Assembly (NCBI GenBank): GCA_028671895.1 | Contig: CM053806.1 | Coordinates: 20,595,001-20,659,000, forward strand | Direction of reading: 5' to 3' | Source of the DNA: Oenanthe sinensis | Taxonomy: Eukaryota > Streptophyta > Magnoliopsida > Apiales > Apiaceae | Length of the DNA stretch: 64,000 bases | In this document: positions 26,001 to 37,000 of the stretch, in pieces | How the letters are laid out: every line of letters starts with the position of its first letter | Position numbering within the stretch: position 1 is the first letter of the stretch | The notes under the pieces: model-generated | Seen by the model: only the letters and a program-made list of their open reading frames with translations | Told to the model about the DNA's origin: nothing | The model's database searches: none | Program-made: the position numbers and the translations under genes

Positions 26001-27089
26001 AACTGAGGCTGGAGATGCTCTGGGCTCGGAACACATTTTTTAGAAGAAATGATGGGACTGAGGTGAGTTCTTTTGACATATTCGTAGGAGTTTCCTCGGT
26101 TTTTTTAACTCAAATCACTAACATCATTTTTCTTTACATTTGGCCAAAATAAAACATTGAACTGCTAAAAAGCCCATCATATAAACCAATGTGGCCAATT
26201 AGGATGCTGTGATATACTTTTTAAATATCTGTCACACCTGTGTATGTGTATATTTAACTGTTATCACACATTACATCTGTGCACGGGTGTTTGTGTGTGT
26301 GTTGTGGTGGTGTCATGCACAAACAAGTATCTTATATATAGACATGTAATATTATATTATGTTTTCAGAGGAAAATGTTATGCAGGATGTCTCTGTATGT
26401 GTATCAGAGGAAAGAAAACAAATTAATATCTGAGAAAGTATCACGCATCTCCTCAAAACCATGCTAGCTGTTTTGAACAACTTGTCCATGAAAACCAATA
26501 TCTTGATTATGTTTATGTTCTCAAAATATTGTTCTCAATATCTTTCTCATTTTAGGTTCCATTGCAAGAACTTGTGGGAAAGAGAATCATACTCTTTTTT
26601 GAGGGCAAATATTACAGGCAGCATGAAGCAGGCTCCTTAAATGTATTGAGAAGTAGTTATGCCCGCATGAAGTATCTAAAGGGTACATATGATGAGTTTG
26701 AAGTGATATACATCACTAGGAAAGGGGAAGCACTATACGAGGATATGATTTTTGATGTTCCGTGGTTGTTTGCACTTGAATCCCAGTTGTTGCCTATTGA
26801 TCTTAGTCTGTATTGTTGTTATTGTACGCCTGAGCAGTCTCTTTGCAACCATGCGCCTGGTTGGTGTGGTAAATGGTCTACACTTCTTGCCTTTAATCGA
26901 GACGGAAAAATTGTCGGTAAATCAATACATCTTTCTGCTCTTTCTGGTAATGATGAATTTCCATTTTGTGATGCTGATATGGAAAAGCGGATATTATACG
27001 AATTAAATATCCAGCAGGACTGGTTTGAACTTGATCAGCAGTATAGAGGGCTGTTTATTAACTCATTGCACGAAGGGTACCCTGAATAG
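14087..27089 (+). CDS. nucleoredoxin-like protein lacking thioredoxin CxxC motifs (6 exons, 674 aa)
   Basis: Exons are 14087-14195, 14496-14651, 15062-15252, 24863-25390, 25556-26062 and 26556-27089; all introns are GT-AG and phases join without a break. An internal start at 14510 is the alternative. Residues 1-40 are Arg/Ser/Cys-rich and almost free of acids, like an organelle presequence. About 41-90 is Pro-rich (EPTPGPLPLK). Three plant-nucleoredoxin thioredoxin folds follow, opening at LLFTKNRDYLIR (about 137), LLASPERDYVIS (about 312) and VPLQELVGKRI (about 498), each with an MPW/VPW motif and conserved (A)YPF blocks in domains 1 and 2. No domain has the WCxxC site: the positions read VPLLAGSL, YEEGKTL and FEGKYYRQ. 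Domain 3 holds a Cys-rich run (YCCYC, then SLC, GWC) and there is no C-terminal DC1 zinc domain. A redox-inactive scaffold or chaperone role is inference. Intron 3 is 9.6 kb and full of transposons. Confidence 0.87.
15360..19436 (-). mobile_element. Mutator-like element (MULE) in intron 3 of the nucleoredoxin-like gene
   Basis: The left end (ccctgagaatgggtcattgg, 15360 on) and the right end (ccaatgacccattttcaggg, up to 19436) are inverted copies. The similarity continues inward through ...aggcactttgg... and ...cagtttgcatc.cc.. for roughly 120-170 bp. Long inverted repeats around a MURA-type transposase are the MULE hallmark. It lies antisense to the host gene. I could not find a matching 9-bp target duplication, so either the ends are eroded or the boundaries are slightly off. 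Confidence 0.85.
15845..19164 (-). pseudogene. MULE (MuDR-type) transposase, decayed
   Basis: Exon 1 runs 19164-19077 (MRGRRRIRSVNGDIVL...) with donor GTAAGT; exon 2 resumes at 18799 (MTNHLSIKVNHGG). Stops occur near 18604 and 18284. Then come the MuDR DNA-binding domain (LGHRIKWICAEGCRWKLYA...HTC, 18259-17786) and the MULE transposase core (LKGPLGEILLTAVATNPNDSM, 17683-17471). The SWIM zinc finger (CDLGIPCFH, about 16680) and a CCHC knuckle (CSYCGEEGDNTRSC, about 16365) follow. The usual catalytic Asp before LKGPLG is replaced (IIWLSLKG) and the knuckle His is Asp. Frameshifts and stops separate the blocks. It cannot supply transposase. Confidence 0.85.
19690..20948 (+). mobile_element. Helitron remnant, plus strand (3' end at 20948)
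   Basis: The 3' end shows a degraded hairpin (tctgtgcattgcacatg) followed by TTATAAACTAG and T at 20949. Upstream, 20290-20440 (ttggtttaaccatagaaagaataatgac ... aaggttaaagttcgaatcatgtcaacaac) matches in inverse orientation the Helitron at 41945-42830. Partial copies of the same block lie at 19730-19860. The 5' end is not resolved. Confidence 0.6.
19866..20292. mobile_element. hAT-like MITE nested in the Helitron remnant
   Basis: Ends agggttgtttggtt and aaccaaatgaccct are inverted with two mismatches, the form common in plant hAT MITEs. The 427 bp interior is AT-rich and non-coding. The Helitron sequence taaccatagaaagaata is interrupted across it. No exact 8-bp duplication is visible. Confidence 0.55.
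22711..23078. mobile_element. fold-back (long inverted repeat) element, about 368 bp
   Basis: The two halves are inverted copies over almost their full length, centred near 22900 (ctactacatatttcaagggcaa versus gcccttgaaatatgtagg; cttggacacttcaacc versus ggttgaagtgtccaag; accctcaaagtattt versus atactttgagggc). The flanks taaatcga and taaattga form an 8-bp duplication with one difference. A transcript through the intron would form a hairpin of about 180 bp. Confidence 0.8.
24402..24605. mobile_element. degenerate Stowaway-type MITE
   Basis: Starts cgccctctgtttcaaaatac, a variant of the Stowaway CTCCCTCCGT terminus. It includes the inverted pair tttaaggtgcataaaaaa (about 24450) and ttttttatgcaccttaaaa (about 24575). 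The right terminus is eroded. Confidence 0.55.
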
Positions 27090-29284
27090 GATGGCTAAGC
27101 AATATTTTCAGATTTTTAATTTAATAAAGCTTGTGTGGGGATGGAGCACAGTCTTATTTTGTGATTGTTATCTTACATATATGTGGTATTTGAGGAATGC
27201 TATCTCAATGTGTAAAAATAATTTTTAAGTAAAAGGTTGTATAGTTATTGTAGTTTTTCTGATATTTAATATTTTGATTTTTGCAAACTTACTTATAAAA
27301 ATATATATTATTCCTTTCAAAAATAATATTTAATATTTTATTAAGTTTCATATAAAATAATATCATTAACAAATTTATCTAAACTAAGAATAAATTATAA
27401 GTTTATTAATCATTTATTATTTATAGGTAATAAAATCTACTATGAATTGAACCAATTTTATTTTTTTTGAAATAAGCCTAACACAGTAACACCTCACCCT
27501 GAAATTTTAAAATGGACACCAGAAAAAGTAAAGTAAAGTAATGTAATTTGTATTATTTAATGAGTATCATGCTGTTAAAGATGATAATTACCTAAGGTTA
27601 AAATGATTTCCTATATAAATATACCATGGTTTTATTATAATTAAAAAAATATTTATATTTATAAAAATGTCACAACCTTTTTATACTAGAAAACATTCTA
27701 ACCTAAGATAATTTTCCTAAGGTTAACCTTAAGATTTTTTCCTCTTATTTAATATTATAATTTAAAAATATTACAACTCATAAAAATAATCATTTTTTTA
27801 TTTAAAATGTAATTTTATGTTGATTTTTTAAAAACGTGATTTCATGTCACATTTTTATTGAAATTGTATTAGTTTTTTTTATTTTTAAAAGCGTAAATTT
27901 AATTTATATTTTATAAAAAAATTATCAACACACATCTTTAAGATACGATACTATAAAAAGCAGCACACAAATAATTAAATTTATAAAAGTCTACCAGCAA
28001 ATAATCATTAGGAAACAAATATATATAGAAAAGTTTATAAATCTACAATTTTAGTAAATAGATAAAAGTTCACCTGCAAATAGTTTATTAGCAAACAAAT
28101 AAATATAAAAAAACTTATAAATTATAAATTTATAAATGCGCTATTATGAAAAACAATCCACAGTGCACCAACTAATAATAAATACGTAAATATACAAAAG
28201 TATACCGGCAGATAGTCCATTAACAAACAAATAGATATAAAAAACCTTATAAATCTACAAATTTAAGTAAATATATAAAAATCCACCAACATATATAGTT
28301 CATTAATAAACAAATAAATATAAAAAATTTATAAATCTACAAATTTTATAAATGTGATTTAAAGTCGGAAAAAGGTTATTTTATTCGATAGTGATATTTT
28401 ATATATTTATATTACTAAATTATGATTTAAAAAACTTTTTTTCTGGAGTAAATGAAAAAAAAATTAAAAAAAAGATATATGTTCTAAAGTTTTCACTCTA
28501 GGAGAGTAGAATGTAAAATTAAAAAATATATATATTATTAACATAGTTTTATTTTCTAGATTCTCATTTAATAAATTTAAAAATAAAATTATGATTTGAC
28601 ACTTTTTCAACTCATGAATTCAGAATACATTAATGAAACTAATTATATTTTCTATTTAAAATAAATAAACAAGAAAAATATAATATTATATATTTTTTCA
28701 CAACTAAAAAATTTGAATAAATCATCTCACGTGTGTATTTCATCAATTAGTTATAGTCATATATTTCTTCTTATTCATGTTATTTGAAATTTTTACACGT
28801 AATTTTAGATGTTTTAAGTATATAATTAAAAATATTATTTTTATAAAAAAATATTCAGAAAGTATTTTTAAGAAAATTATTTATAATCATATAATTAAAT
28901 ACTTATAAAATAAAAAAAAATCAAACAACTTGAATAAATAATAGATGAGAGACGGAATATAACAAAAAGCAAGCAGTAAACGCTGCCAAACACGACCTTG
29001 CAATCCATCTATTGTCTCTTCAGTTTCTTCTGTTCTCAAATTCTCAGTTTTGAGTAATAAAAGAAAAGGGGCTATTTTTATTTTTTTTAATTTTATTAAA
29101 TTATTAAATTGGGCACCCGTTTACTTGAAGAGACGCTCCCGAGATTCCCAAAAAACTATTCTTCCCCCTTTCTTTCCATTCCTCACTGTCCCAAAAACCC
29201 TCTATAATTATACATATACACACACCCAGTGTATCTATATATATTTGAATTGAAGTTGTAGAGTGGTTGTTTTTGGTCTTCTTA
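27090..29284. other. intergenic region between the nucleoredoxin-like gene and SAE2
   Basis: It starts with the 3' UTR of the upstream gene and ends with the SAE2 promoter/leader (29000-29284, with pyrimidine-rich cttccccctttctttcc). It is AT-rich with no coding signal and contains a roughly 80-bp tandem repeat array at 27985-28350. Confidence 0.6.
27985..28350. repeat. tandem array, about 80-90 bp unit, four to five degenerate copies
   Basis: The unit is roughly aaaagtctaccagcaaatag, then ttcattagcaaacaaataaa, then tataaaaaacttataaatctacaaattt. Copies start near 27985, 28066, 28196 and 28277, with a diverged segment between the second and third. AT-rich and non-coding. Confidence 0.8.
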
Positions 29285-29511
29285 ATGGCTGCTGCTGCTT
29301 TTATTGACAGCCCATTATCTGTAATCAAGGTAGAGTCTTTACTTGTTATTTGTTTTTGTTTTTGAGGATTTAGAGTGATTATTTTTGAGTTTTTGGATTG
29401 TGGGTTGTTGTGAATTAGGGCAAGAAAGTGTTGATGGTTGGTGCTGGTGGGATTGGATGTGAGCTACTCAAGACTCTTGCTCTCTCTGGCTTTCAAGATA
29501 TTCACATAGTT

Positions 29512-29552
<41 letters not shown>

Positions 29553-32500
29553 TCCCTCTCCCTCCCTCCCTCTCTCTCTCACACAGTCAGTCTCTCTCTC
29601 CCTCCCTGTCTCTCCCTCACAGTCAGTCTCTCTCTCCCCTCTCTCTCACTCCCTTCCTCCGTCTCTCTACGTCTCTCTCTTTATAATATGTATATATGTG
29701 TTTATTGTTTGATTTTTACTGTCCATATTGGATAGCATGGTTTTTTGTTAGTTTCACGGGTTCTCTTTCTGGGGTGCTTATTTGTTAGTGAATATTTGAT
29801 TTCCGCTTGCGAATTTGTGCTTTTCATTTAACTACTATTTAGATTTCTTCATTTTGTTACTAGAAATATTTACACGTGGTGCTTGTATTTGGATTTTATA
29901 TGTTAATCAGCAGTTCACGAAGATTGGCGGTAAATTACATGGGCTTTACAGCATCCTTATGACTATTAAGGCCATGTGTGTGTACCCTTTTCTTTTGTCA
30001 AGACCATCTGTGTACTTTATTCCGACTAATTTGTGAATTTTTTTTGAATATTTTGTTGTATAAAACTAAAGACAGAGATTTTAAGATTATAGGGTTGGGA
30101 GTATAGTCAAATTTAGGATCTTGTTGGGGGTACTTTTCTTGAATTGTGACTCAATATAGGGCGAAAGAGGTTTTATATAATTTCACATTTAGCAAGCTTC
30201 TTTCTTTCACTAATCGTAACTTGTTGAGATACATTTTTACTGAAATTAGTAAATGACATCATGTTGAGAGGCCCCTTACCTCTATGTGGTAATTCCTAGT
30301 GATTTCGGATCAATTAGTCTAATTTATGGAATCTTAAACCAATGTTTTTTTATTTTAAGGAAGATCCGAAAAATAGATGTTCTGGCTGTGACGAGCCGAA
30401 GCCAGAAGTATTTACAGACGGACAATGATGAATAAAAATCATTTCTTATCTCTTGGACTACATGATGCAGGACAGCTATTGATAAACAATGAATACATTA
30501 AATAAATACATTATATTAACCTTAGAAAATCTACTACCCCAAGGGTTTCCCAACCGAATAAGGGGAACCTATAAATAAAGAGACTCAATATAATATTCAA
30601 TATCTCAATATCTTACTAATCAATTCTAATGAAATAGAGGTGCAGCGTAAAGTCCGTAAAGTGTAAATAGTGAGAAATAAAACCTAAACAGACCAAGGCT
30701 CAAAAACAATTGGGCTTGTTATAAATTAACGAAATAACTAGAGCCTACATAGCTATTATATATTATTTTTCTGAATACTATATATATAAACTATATGATA
30801 ATTATATGAAAACTCTATTTTATTCTCATTTCCGTTCCTCGTCCCTACAAGCTCATAACATGAAAATGTTATGCACATGGTATTTCTGGTCACCTATGTT
30901 ACTCTGTGGTGGCTAAAGCCACTAGTTAGGAAGGATTTGAAATCTTAGAAGCAGATCCATGTCATTGTTCAAAGTCTGATATATGTAATATGCAATTGAC
31001 ATGCTTAATCATTGATTGTGAATGTTAGGCAGTCAGCGCATGTAATATCTTTTTTAAAAATAAAATTTGCAGAAATTTATGCACGCTCCCTTCCCTTAAA
31101 TATATGTTGTTTGGGTTCAGTGAGCTCTATCATCGGTTCAATAATTGGAATTAACACATATAGATTGTGGTTGTCAAAATGTTAGTTTTATATTTAAGTG
31201 CAATATTATTTGATTTTTCTTTGTCTTGTTTCAATTCTCCTTGGTATTATCACTATATAATATTAGACTATCTTTAACCTTGAGTGTTTCTAAAATTAGG
31301 TATTATTTTTATACTCTCATGGAGAGCTCCAGCAATCACGTAATAAGTGTTGCTAGGTAGTTTATTTTGAACCTCACAATAGCAGGAATGGTTACTATTA
31401 TCATTGACATCCACACTATTTCTAGTAAAAAAGGGTTTTTATGATTTAGATATGGAGTTCACTTGTTATTGGTTCCATCTTATATTTTGCAGATTGATAT
31501 GGACACAATAGAAGTGAGTAACCTTAATCGCCAATTCTTGTTTCGTCAAATACATGTTGGGCAATCCAAGGCCAAAGTAAGAGGATGATTACCATGTATA
31601 TATATTTAATCTCGAAATGGTATTATTCCCCTAATTTATATTAACTTATTCAATCAGGTTGCTCGTGATGCTGTTTTAAGATTTAGGCCTCAAATTAGCA
31701 TCACGCCATACCATGCAAACGTTAAAGATCCTGACTTCAATGTGGATTTTTTCAAGCAATTTCACGTTGTTTTAAATGGGCTCGACAACTTAGATGCTAG
31801 AAGGCATGTTAACCGCCTCTGCTTAGCAGCAGATGTACCTTTAGTTGAAAGTGGGACAACTGGTTTTCTGGGTCAGGTACCTATTGATTGTATAACTTTT
31901 TGTTTACACTGAGGATTATCTGGTCTACTTGTGATTTAGTTTTGTCTCAGAGGTTTATATACAGTCTTGTTATTAAAATGGAGTACATGTCTTATCGTGA
32001 AGAGAATGCATTTCAATGCCGACTATAACTGAATTTATCAAAATGGGATAAGGGATTCACATTCCACGTTGTCCATTCACGATTAGACATGTATTCGATT
32101 TTAATTGACAAGTTATGCAGATTGCTTATATGATAGTCGAGCTTTTGACTTTCAGTGCTCCAAGTTCTCTTTGAATGACTCTGAAAAGCTGATGGTCTTG
32201 ACCATCCTCAATTTGCCACCTCTTGTTTTAAAGCACCACATTGGTTACAAAACAGTTTACTTAATGCATCCAAGGTCCTGTCTTACGTTTTCTTCATCTT
32301 TATTCTTAACAGATCCTCTTATATTTTCTTCTCTCGTTTTTGCTGGGTGCAGGTCACTGTACATGTCAAGGCTAAGACAGAATGTTATGAATGCCAGCCA
32401 AAACCAGCTCCAAAAACATATCCTGTGTGTACCATAACAAGCACTCCGTCAAAGGTATACACACCCTGCTATTATCTATCCATTGTGCATTGAATATATA

Positions 32501-35053
32501 TTATCGTATAGTACAATACAATGAACAAAATAATCTTTACCACTACATTTTGTCAATTGGTTGCTTCTGATCTGTTCCTTAGCGTTTTGTTGCTTCTTGC
32601 GCTTCATGCCTGGTATATTGTAACTATGGGTTGTTCATGCAGTTTGTTCACTTTATTGTGTGGGCAAAGGACTTGCTTTTTTCTAAGCTCTTTGGTGACA
32701 AGAATCAGGAAAATGATCTTAATGTGCGTTCTGGTGATGCCAGTAGCTCTTCAGAACGTTCAGAAGATGTATTTGTACGTAAACTTGAAGAAGACATTGA
32801 CCAATATGGAAGAAGGGTTTATGACCATGTTTTTGGTTATAACATTGAGATGGCTTTGTCTAATGAAGAGACTTGGAGAAACCGTAACAGGCCAAGGCCT
32901 ATCTATATAAGAGATGTTGTGTCAGCTGCACTGACTCTGCAAAATGGTAATGTGGAGAACACTAAAATGGCAGATGATCCTCTAACAGTGTCTGCGATGG
33001 TTTCACTGGGTCTGAAGAATCCACAAGAGGTGTGGAGCCTTGTTGAAAATTCTAGAATTTTCCTTGAGGCACTAAAGTTGTTCTTCACAAAAAGAGAACA
33101 GGTCCGGATGATCCCTAACATTCTAAATAATTTATTAACTTTATTTTTAAGTGCAGATAGCATTCTAAGCTAACCAATCCCCAATATCTTGCTTTTGTCT
33201 CTGAAGGAAGTAGGGAACCTAGGTTTTGATAAAGACGACCAGTTAGCTGTAGAATTTGTTACTGCTGCTGCTAATATTCGAGCTTCTTCCTTTGGGATTC
33301 CTTTACATAGCCTTTTTGAAGCCAAGGGAATCGCTGGTAATATTGTGCATGCTGTTGCAACGACAAATGCTATCATTGCTGGATTAATTGTCATTGAGGC
33401 AATTAAGGTGCTTCGGAACGACACAAGCAGCTATAGGTGGGTTATGCTCTTCACGACAAATGGATTTCTATAAATTTTCCCCTTGTTAAATCTGTTTACT
33501 CTCATTGCCATTTGCTGGGGTTCTTCTGGAAGTTGGTGATTTTTGTAGATGCTTCAATATGTTTTTAAGCTTATGGAGTATTTGGCTTGCAGAAATTTAT
33601 CTACTTTGAATTACTCTATGCTGCTTATATCCTATAATATATTGAGTAATTGAGATGTATATTTGTCTAATTTAAAATTATGGACTTTTAAAATGGTTGA
33701 GTTGCATGTTTCAGCATCATTTTTATCGATTTAAAATGGTTGAGTTGCTTATATCCTATCATTTTTATCGATAAAGAAGGAAGACTATCTTCTTGAATAC
33801 TGAAATGTTTTTTCTTAATTACTTTTATTTGATGGATCTCGATATGTTTTGTCTGGGATTATGTTATTGTATCAAGTTGCATAGTTAAGTCAGATAATTC
33901 ATGGAACCATATTGGAGTGTCGCTAATGGATCGCCTGTTGTCTTGCAATATTTGCGATGCTCTTACTCTTTCTGTTCGTAATATATATGAAATGATGATA
34001 CTGATCCAAGTTGTAACTTGTGTAGGATGACTTACTGCCTTGAACATCCATCTAGAAAAATGCTTCTTATGCCAGTGGAGCCATTTGAGCCTAATAAGAA
34101 CTGTTATGTGTGTTCTGAGGTGAGTTATGTTCTATTATAGTGTTTTTTTTTGCTAATTTATCATAGTTTTATTTTGGCTGTGGGAATCCGTACTTATTAT
34201 GGTCACCTACTTTAATAAACTACTATGGATCACTTTTGGAAACAGACACCTCTTCTGCTTGAGATTAATACTCATCGCTCCAAGTTGAGGGATGTAGTTG
34301 ACAAAATCGTCAAAGCTAGGCTTGGCATGAGTTTGCCATTAGTCATGCATGGTGCAGCCCTTCTTTATGAGGTTGGTGATGATCTTGATGAATTCATGGT
34401 AGCCAATTACCAAGCAAATCTTGACAAGGTAATTATGCTTCTCTTTGATATATGCCTTCATATTTTACAACTTCATTTTTCTGTAATTGTAAATGATCAA
34501 CTGTTCCTAATTTCTTCTTTAGGTTCTGTCGGAGCTTCCTTCTTCTGTTACTGGGGGTACCGTCCTCACAGTTGAGGACCTTCAGCAAGAGCTTTCTTGC
34601 AATATCAATATTAAACACAGGTGGTTATCTTTTCTGACACTGGACTGTAATTTTATTACCCCTTCTCTAATGTTTACATGAATATGCTTTTATTCTAAAA
34701 GGGAGGAGTTTGATGAGGAGAAGGAACCAGATGGAATGATTCTCTCTGGATGGACTCAGGCTCTGACAACAGAGAACAATAACAATTCTTCTGCTGGTAA
34801 TGGAACAAGCACTTCCAGTCAAGCAATTCCAGTAGAAACTGTGGTGGATGATGAATTAGAAATTCTTCCAGGAGGAACTGAAATTATGCCTATAGGGAAG
34901 AAAAGAAAGATATCTGACAATTCAAATGCCTCAAGTTCATCTTTCGAGGAAAAGAGTAAGAGGAAAGCGGAAGAACTTGAACTTGATAGCCATGTTGTTG
35001 TGCTCGAGGGAGATCTGGATAAAGACAATGGGAAGAAGAAGAGGCTGCAATAG
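29285..35053 (+). CDS. SAE2: SUMO-activating enzyme subunit 2 (E1 catalytic subunit), 11 exons, 651 aa
   Basis: Exons: 29285-29329, 29419-29508, 31493-31576, 31658-31876, 32353-32454, 32643-33101, 33207-33436, 34026-34119, 34246-34428, 34523-34620, 34702-35053; every junction is GT-AG and in phase. With SAE1 it adenylates SUMO and passes it by thioester to the E2 SCE1, mainly in the nucleus. The ATP-binding loop VGAGGIGCELLK lies at about residue 22, and DxxNLNRQFLF follows in exon 3. The catalytic Cys is about residue 172 in PVCTITSTPS. Zinc is bound by CYEC (157, 160) and CYVC (436, 439). The ubiquitin-like domain is in exons 9-11. The C-terminus has basic nuclear-localisation clusters (GKKRK, KSKRK, GKKKRLQ) and an acidic LEILPGG stretch. 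The length is slightly above the 625 aa or so of Arabidopsis SAE2. Intron 2 is about 2 kb with a CT microsatellite just past the donor. Confidence 0.97.
29515..29682. repeat. CT-rich microsatellite in SAE2 intron 2
   Basis: A (TC)n run starts a few bases after the 5' splice site and grades into interrupted ctctccctc / cagtctctct motifs. On the complementary strand it is a purine tract. Its closeness to the donor may affect splicing, which is inference. Confidence 0.9.
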
Positions 35054-36499
35054 AATACCCAGGTTTAGCAGATAACACATATCACATCTTAGTTTTGTAT
35101 CATTTTAGGGAGAACTGCACATTTTTTGATGTTCTTTTAACTTAAGAAGTGAATATGTTAGGTCTAAGATCAAGTTCCTTTGAGCTCGTGGATAGCACCA
35201 TTTGTGTTTCTTGACTTTTGTCTAACATTGTAGCTAGCTATCGACACATTGTTAAAAACGGTGCAAGGATGATGGAAGCTTAAGCTGACGTTAATTGCCA
35301 TTTGTCTTGACATTTATTATGATCTGATGAATCTGATTGTGTTATTGAAAAATAATTGTAAATGTCTGCCAGTACTTGTGATATTTACTCGAGATGTAAG
35401 GTGATACGCTGCTACATTTATATTTTGTATTTGCTTAGTTTTTCGGACTTGATCTTGATCATGCATTTGTTGGGTAATGCTCCTGCTTTAGGAATTGGTT
35501 CAAGCTGCATTTGTTGGGTAATAGATGTCTTGATTAGGAATTGGTTCAAGTCATTTGTTTCGCAACTTGTCCATTGGTTCTAGTTAATTTCAAATGAACA
35601 GAGTCGGTTGTCTAATGTTTTGATCCTTTCAAGTGTCACTGATTAATCCTTTGGCAGTTGGGTGCTCTGTCCTTCTTGCTACCTTTTTCAGTTTTTCAGC
35701 ATATGAAAATCTGATTTTAGACTTTTAGTTAGTTTTGATGAAATAAAAGTCTGTCGTAGGTATCTGTAACATATTACTAGCTTAAACTTATGATAAGTTT
35801 TTTTCTCTCTTCTCTACATCTATCGGAGCGTCACGTCGTGTCATCCCGGGAATTATCGGATCAAATTTTGGGTTACTGGACATTAAAGCATTACTGTTCC
35901 AGAATGCTCATCGATTACATGAACTCGTGTGGGATTTGTATTCCGTTCCCGTGAACTAGACGGTTATGTAGTGAAGAAGCAGCTGAATTGTTATGTTTAA
36001 CTGAAATCAGACGACATAAATTTAAAAAAGAAATTGTAGTAGACAATAGTATAACGTAATTCAAAATCTTGTCCTAAAATATCATACGAACCTCGTATTG
36101 GAATTTAACACAATTCATAAGCATCATCGGAAATGTTTCCTTTAAAACCAGTGTGCATTTTGTTTAATGTAATATTAAACTTAATTTCCGTTTAAACAAA
36201 TTTATTATTTATTATTTTGGTCCACTCTACTTTTTCCAGATATATATTGTACACAACTCGAATTTCTTGCTACTGTTCTCTCCTGGGACGAAGGATCACG
36301 GCTCATCCTGCAAGTAAAGAAGTAAACAGACTTCAGCTTTAATTTTTATGGATACCATGTAAAATTTTAGATACCATTAAACAAGAAACGTAAAACAAGT
36401 ACATCAAGCAAGATGAATCTTAAGATGTCGAATTATGCATGTTGAAGAGGCTAGACATAAATTTAAACAGGGAATAAAAATTAATCTTTAGCAATGGAA
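35054..36499. other. SAE2 3' UTR and intergenic
   Basis: No coding signal. It has a short tandem duplication of catttgttgggtaat...aggaattggttcaag (about 35463-35550) in the likely 3' UTR. The rest is unremarkable. Confidence 0.5.
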
Positions 36500-37000
36500 T
36501 AAGATTCTTATCTCTGATAGCATGCTTCACAAGACGCGGAGAAGATGAAAGATACTAGCAGACCATGTTTTGCTAACCAACCTACTTGGGAGGCAGAACT
36601 AACAGTACACATAAGCATTACGCTAATTCCAAACAAGAAAGATAGTATGGCAAGAAAAAGGTTGGGTATCTGCCCCTTGATGCTACTAGCGAAAAGGAAC
36701 TGACCATTCAGAATCGCATTGCCAAAAGATGGAAGCATGAAGGGACTAAGTTGCAAAATCACAGAAACGGACAGGTGAAAAATAAGCGGACTGGAAATTC
36801 ATTTACTCTGTTACAAAGAGGCAAAGAGGGCTAGTACTAAATACAAAAGCACCCATTCTATCACGAGAAAGCAGTTTATCTTTCAAAGCAAGCCACATAG
36901 AAAAAGAGCACTTTGGACTGAACAAATTGTGCCCAACTGCAGAAACCCAAGGAGTACAAGTTTCTGATCTTCTCAGAGGAATCATAAAGATCTTATCACT
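36500..37000 (-). pseudogene. LINE scrap: reverse-transcriptase zinc-binding (zf-RVT) domain
   Basis: Minus-strand translation gives FSPKCSFSMWLALKDKLLSR then DRMGA, and after a frameshift PLCNRVNEFPVRLFFTCPFL. Together these match the C-terminal zf-RVT domain of plant LINEs (WLA....L.T.DRM, C.LCN, HLFF.C). No upstream reverse transcriptase is present, so this is a 3' remnant with frame breaks. Confidence 0.6.

Noticed and set aside
27090..29284. tRNA or other small RNA gene
   Set aside because: Scanned by eye here and in the other intergenic regions for A/B-box or T-arm words (ggttcgaatcc); only chance matches without cloverleaf potential.
29428..29712. 94-residue frame rich in Ser-Leu-Pro repeats
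   Set aside because: It starts inside SAE2 exon 2 and reads on into the intronic CT microsatellite; the real exon stops at 29508.
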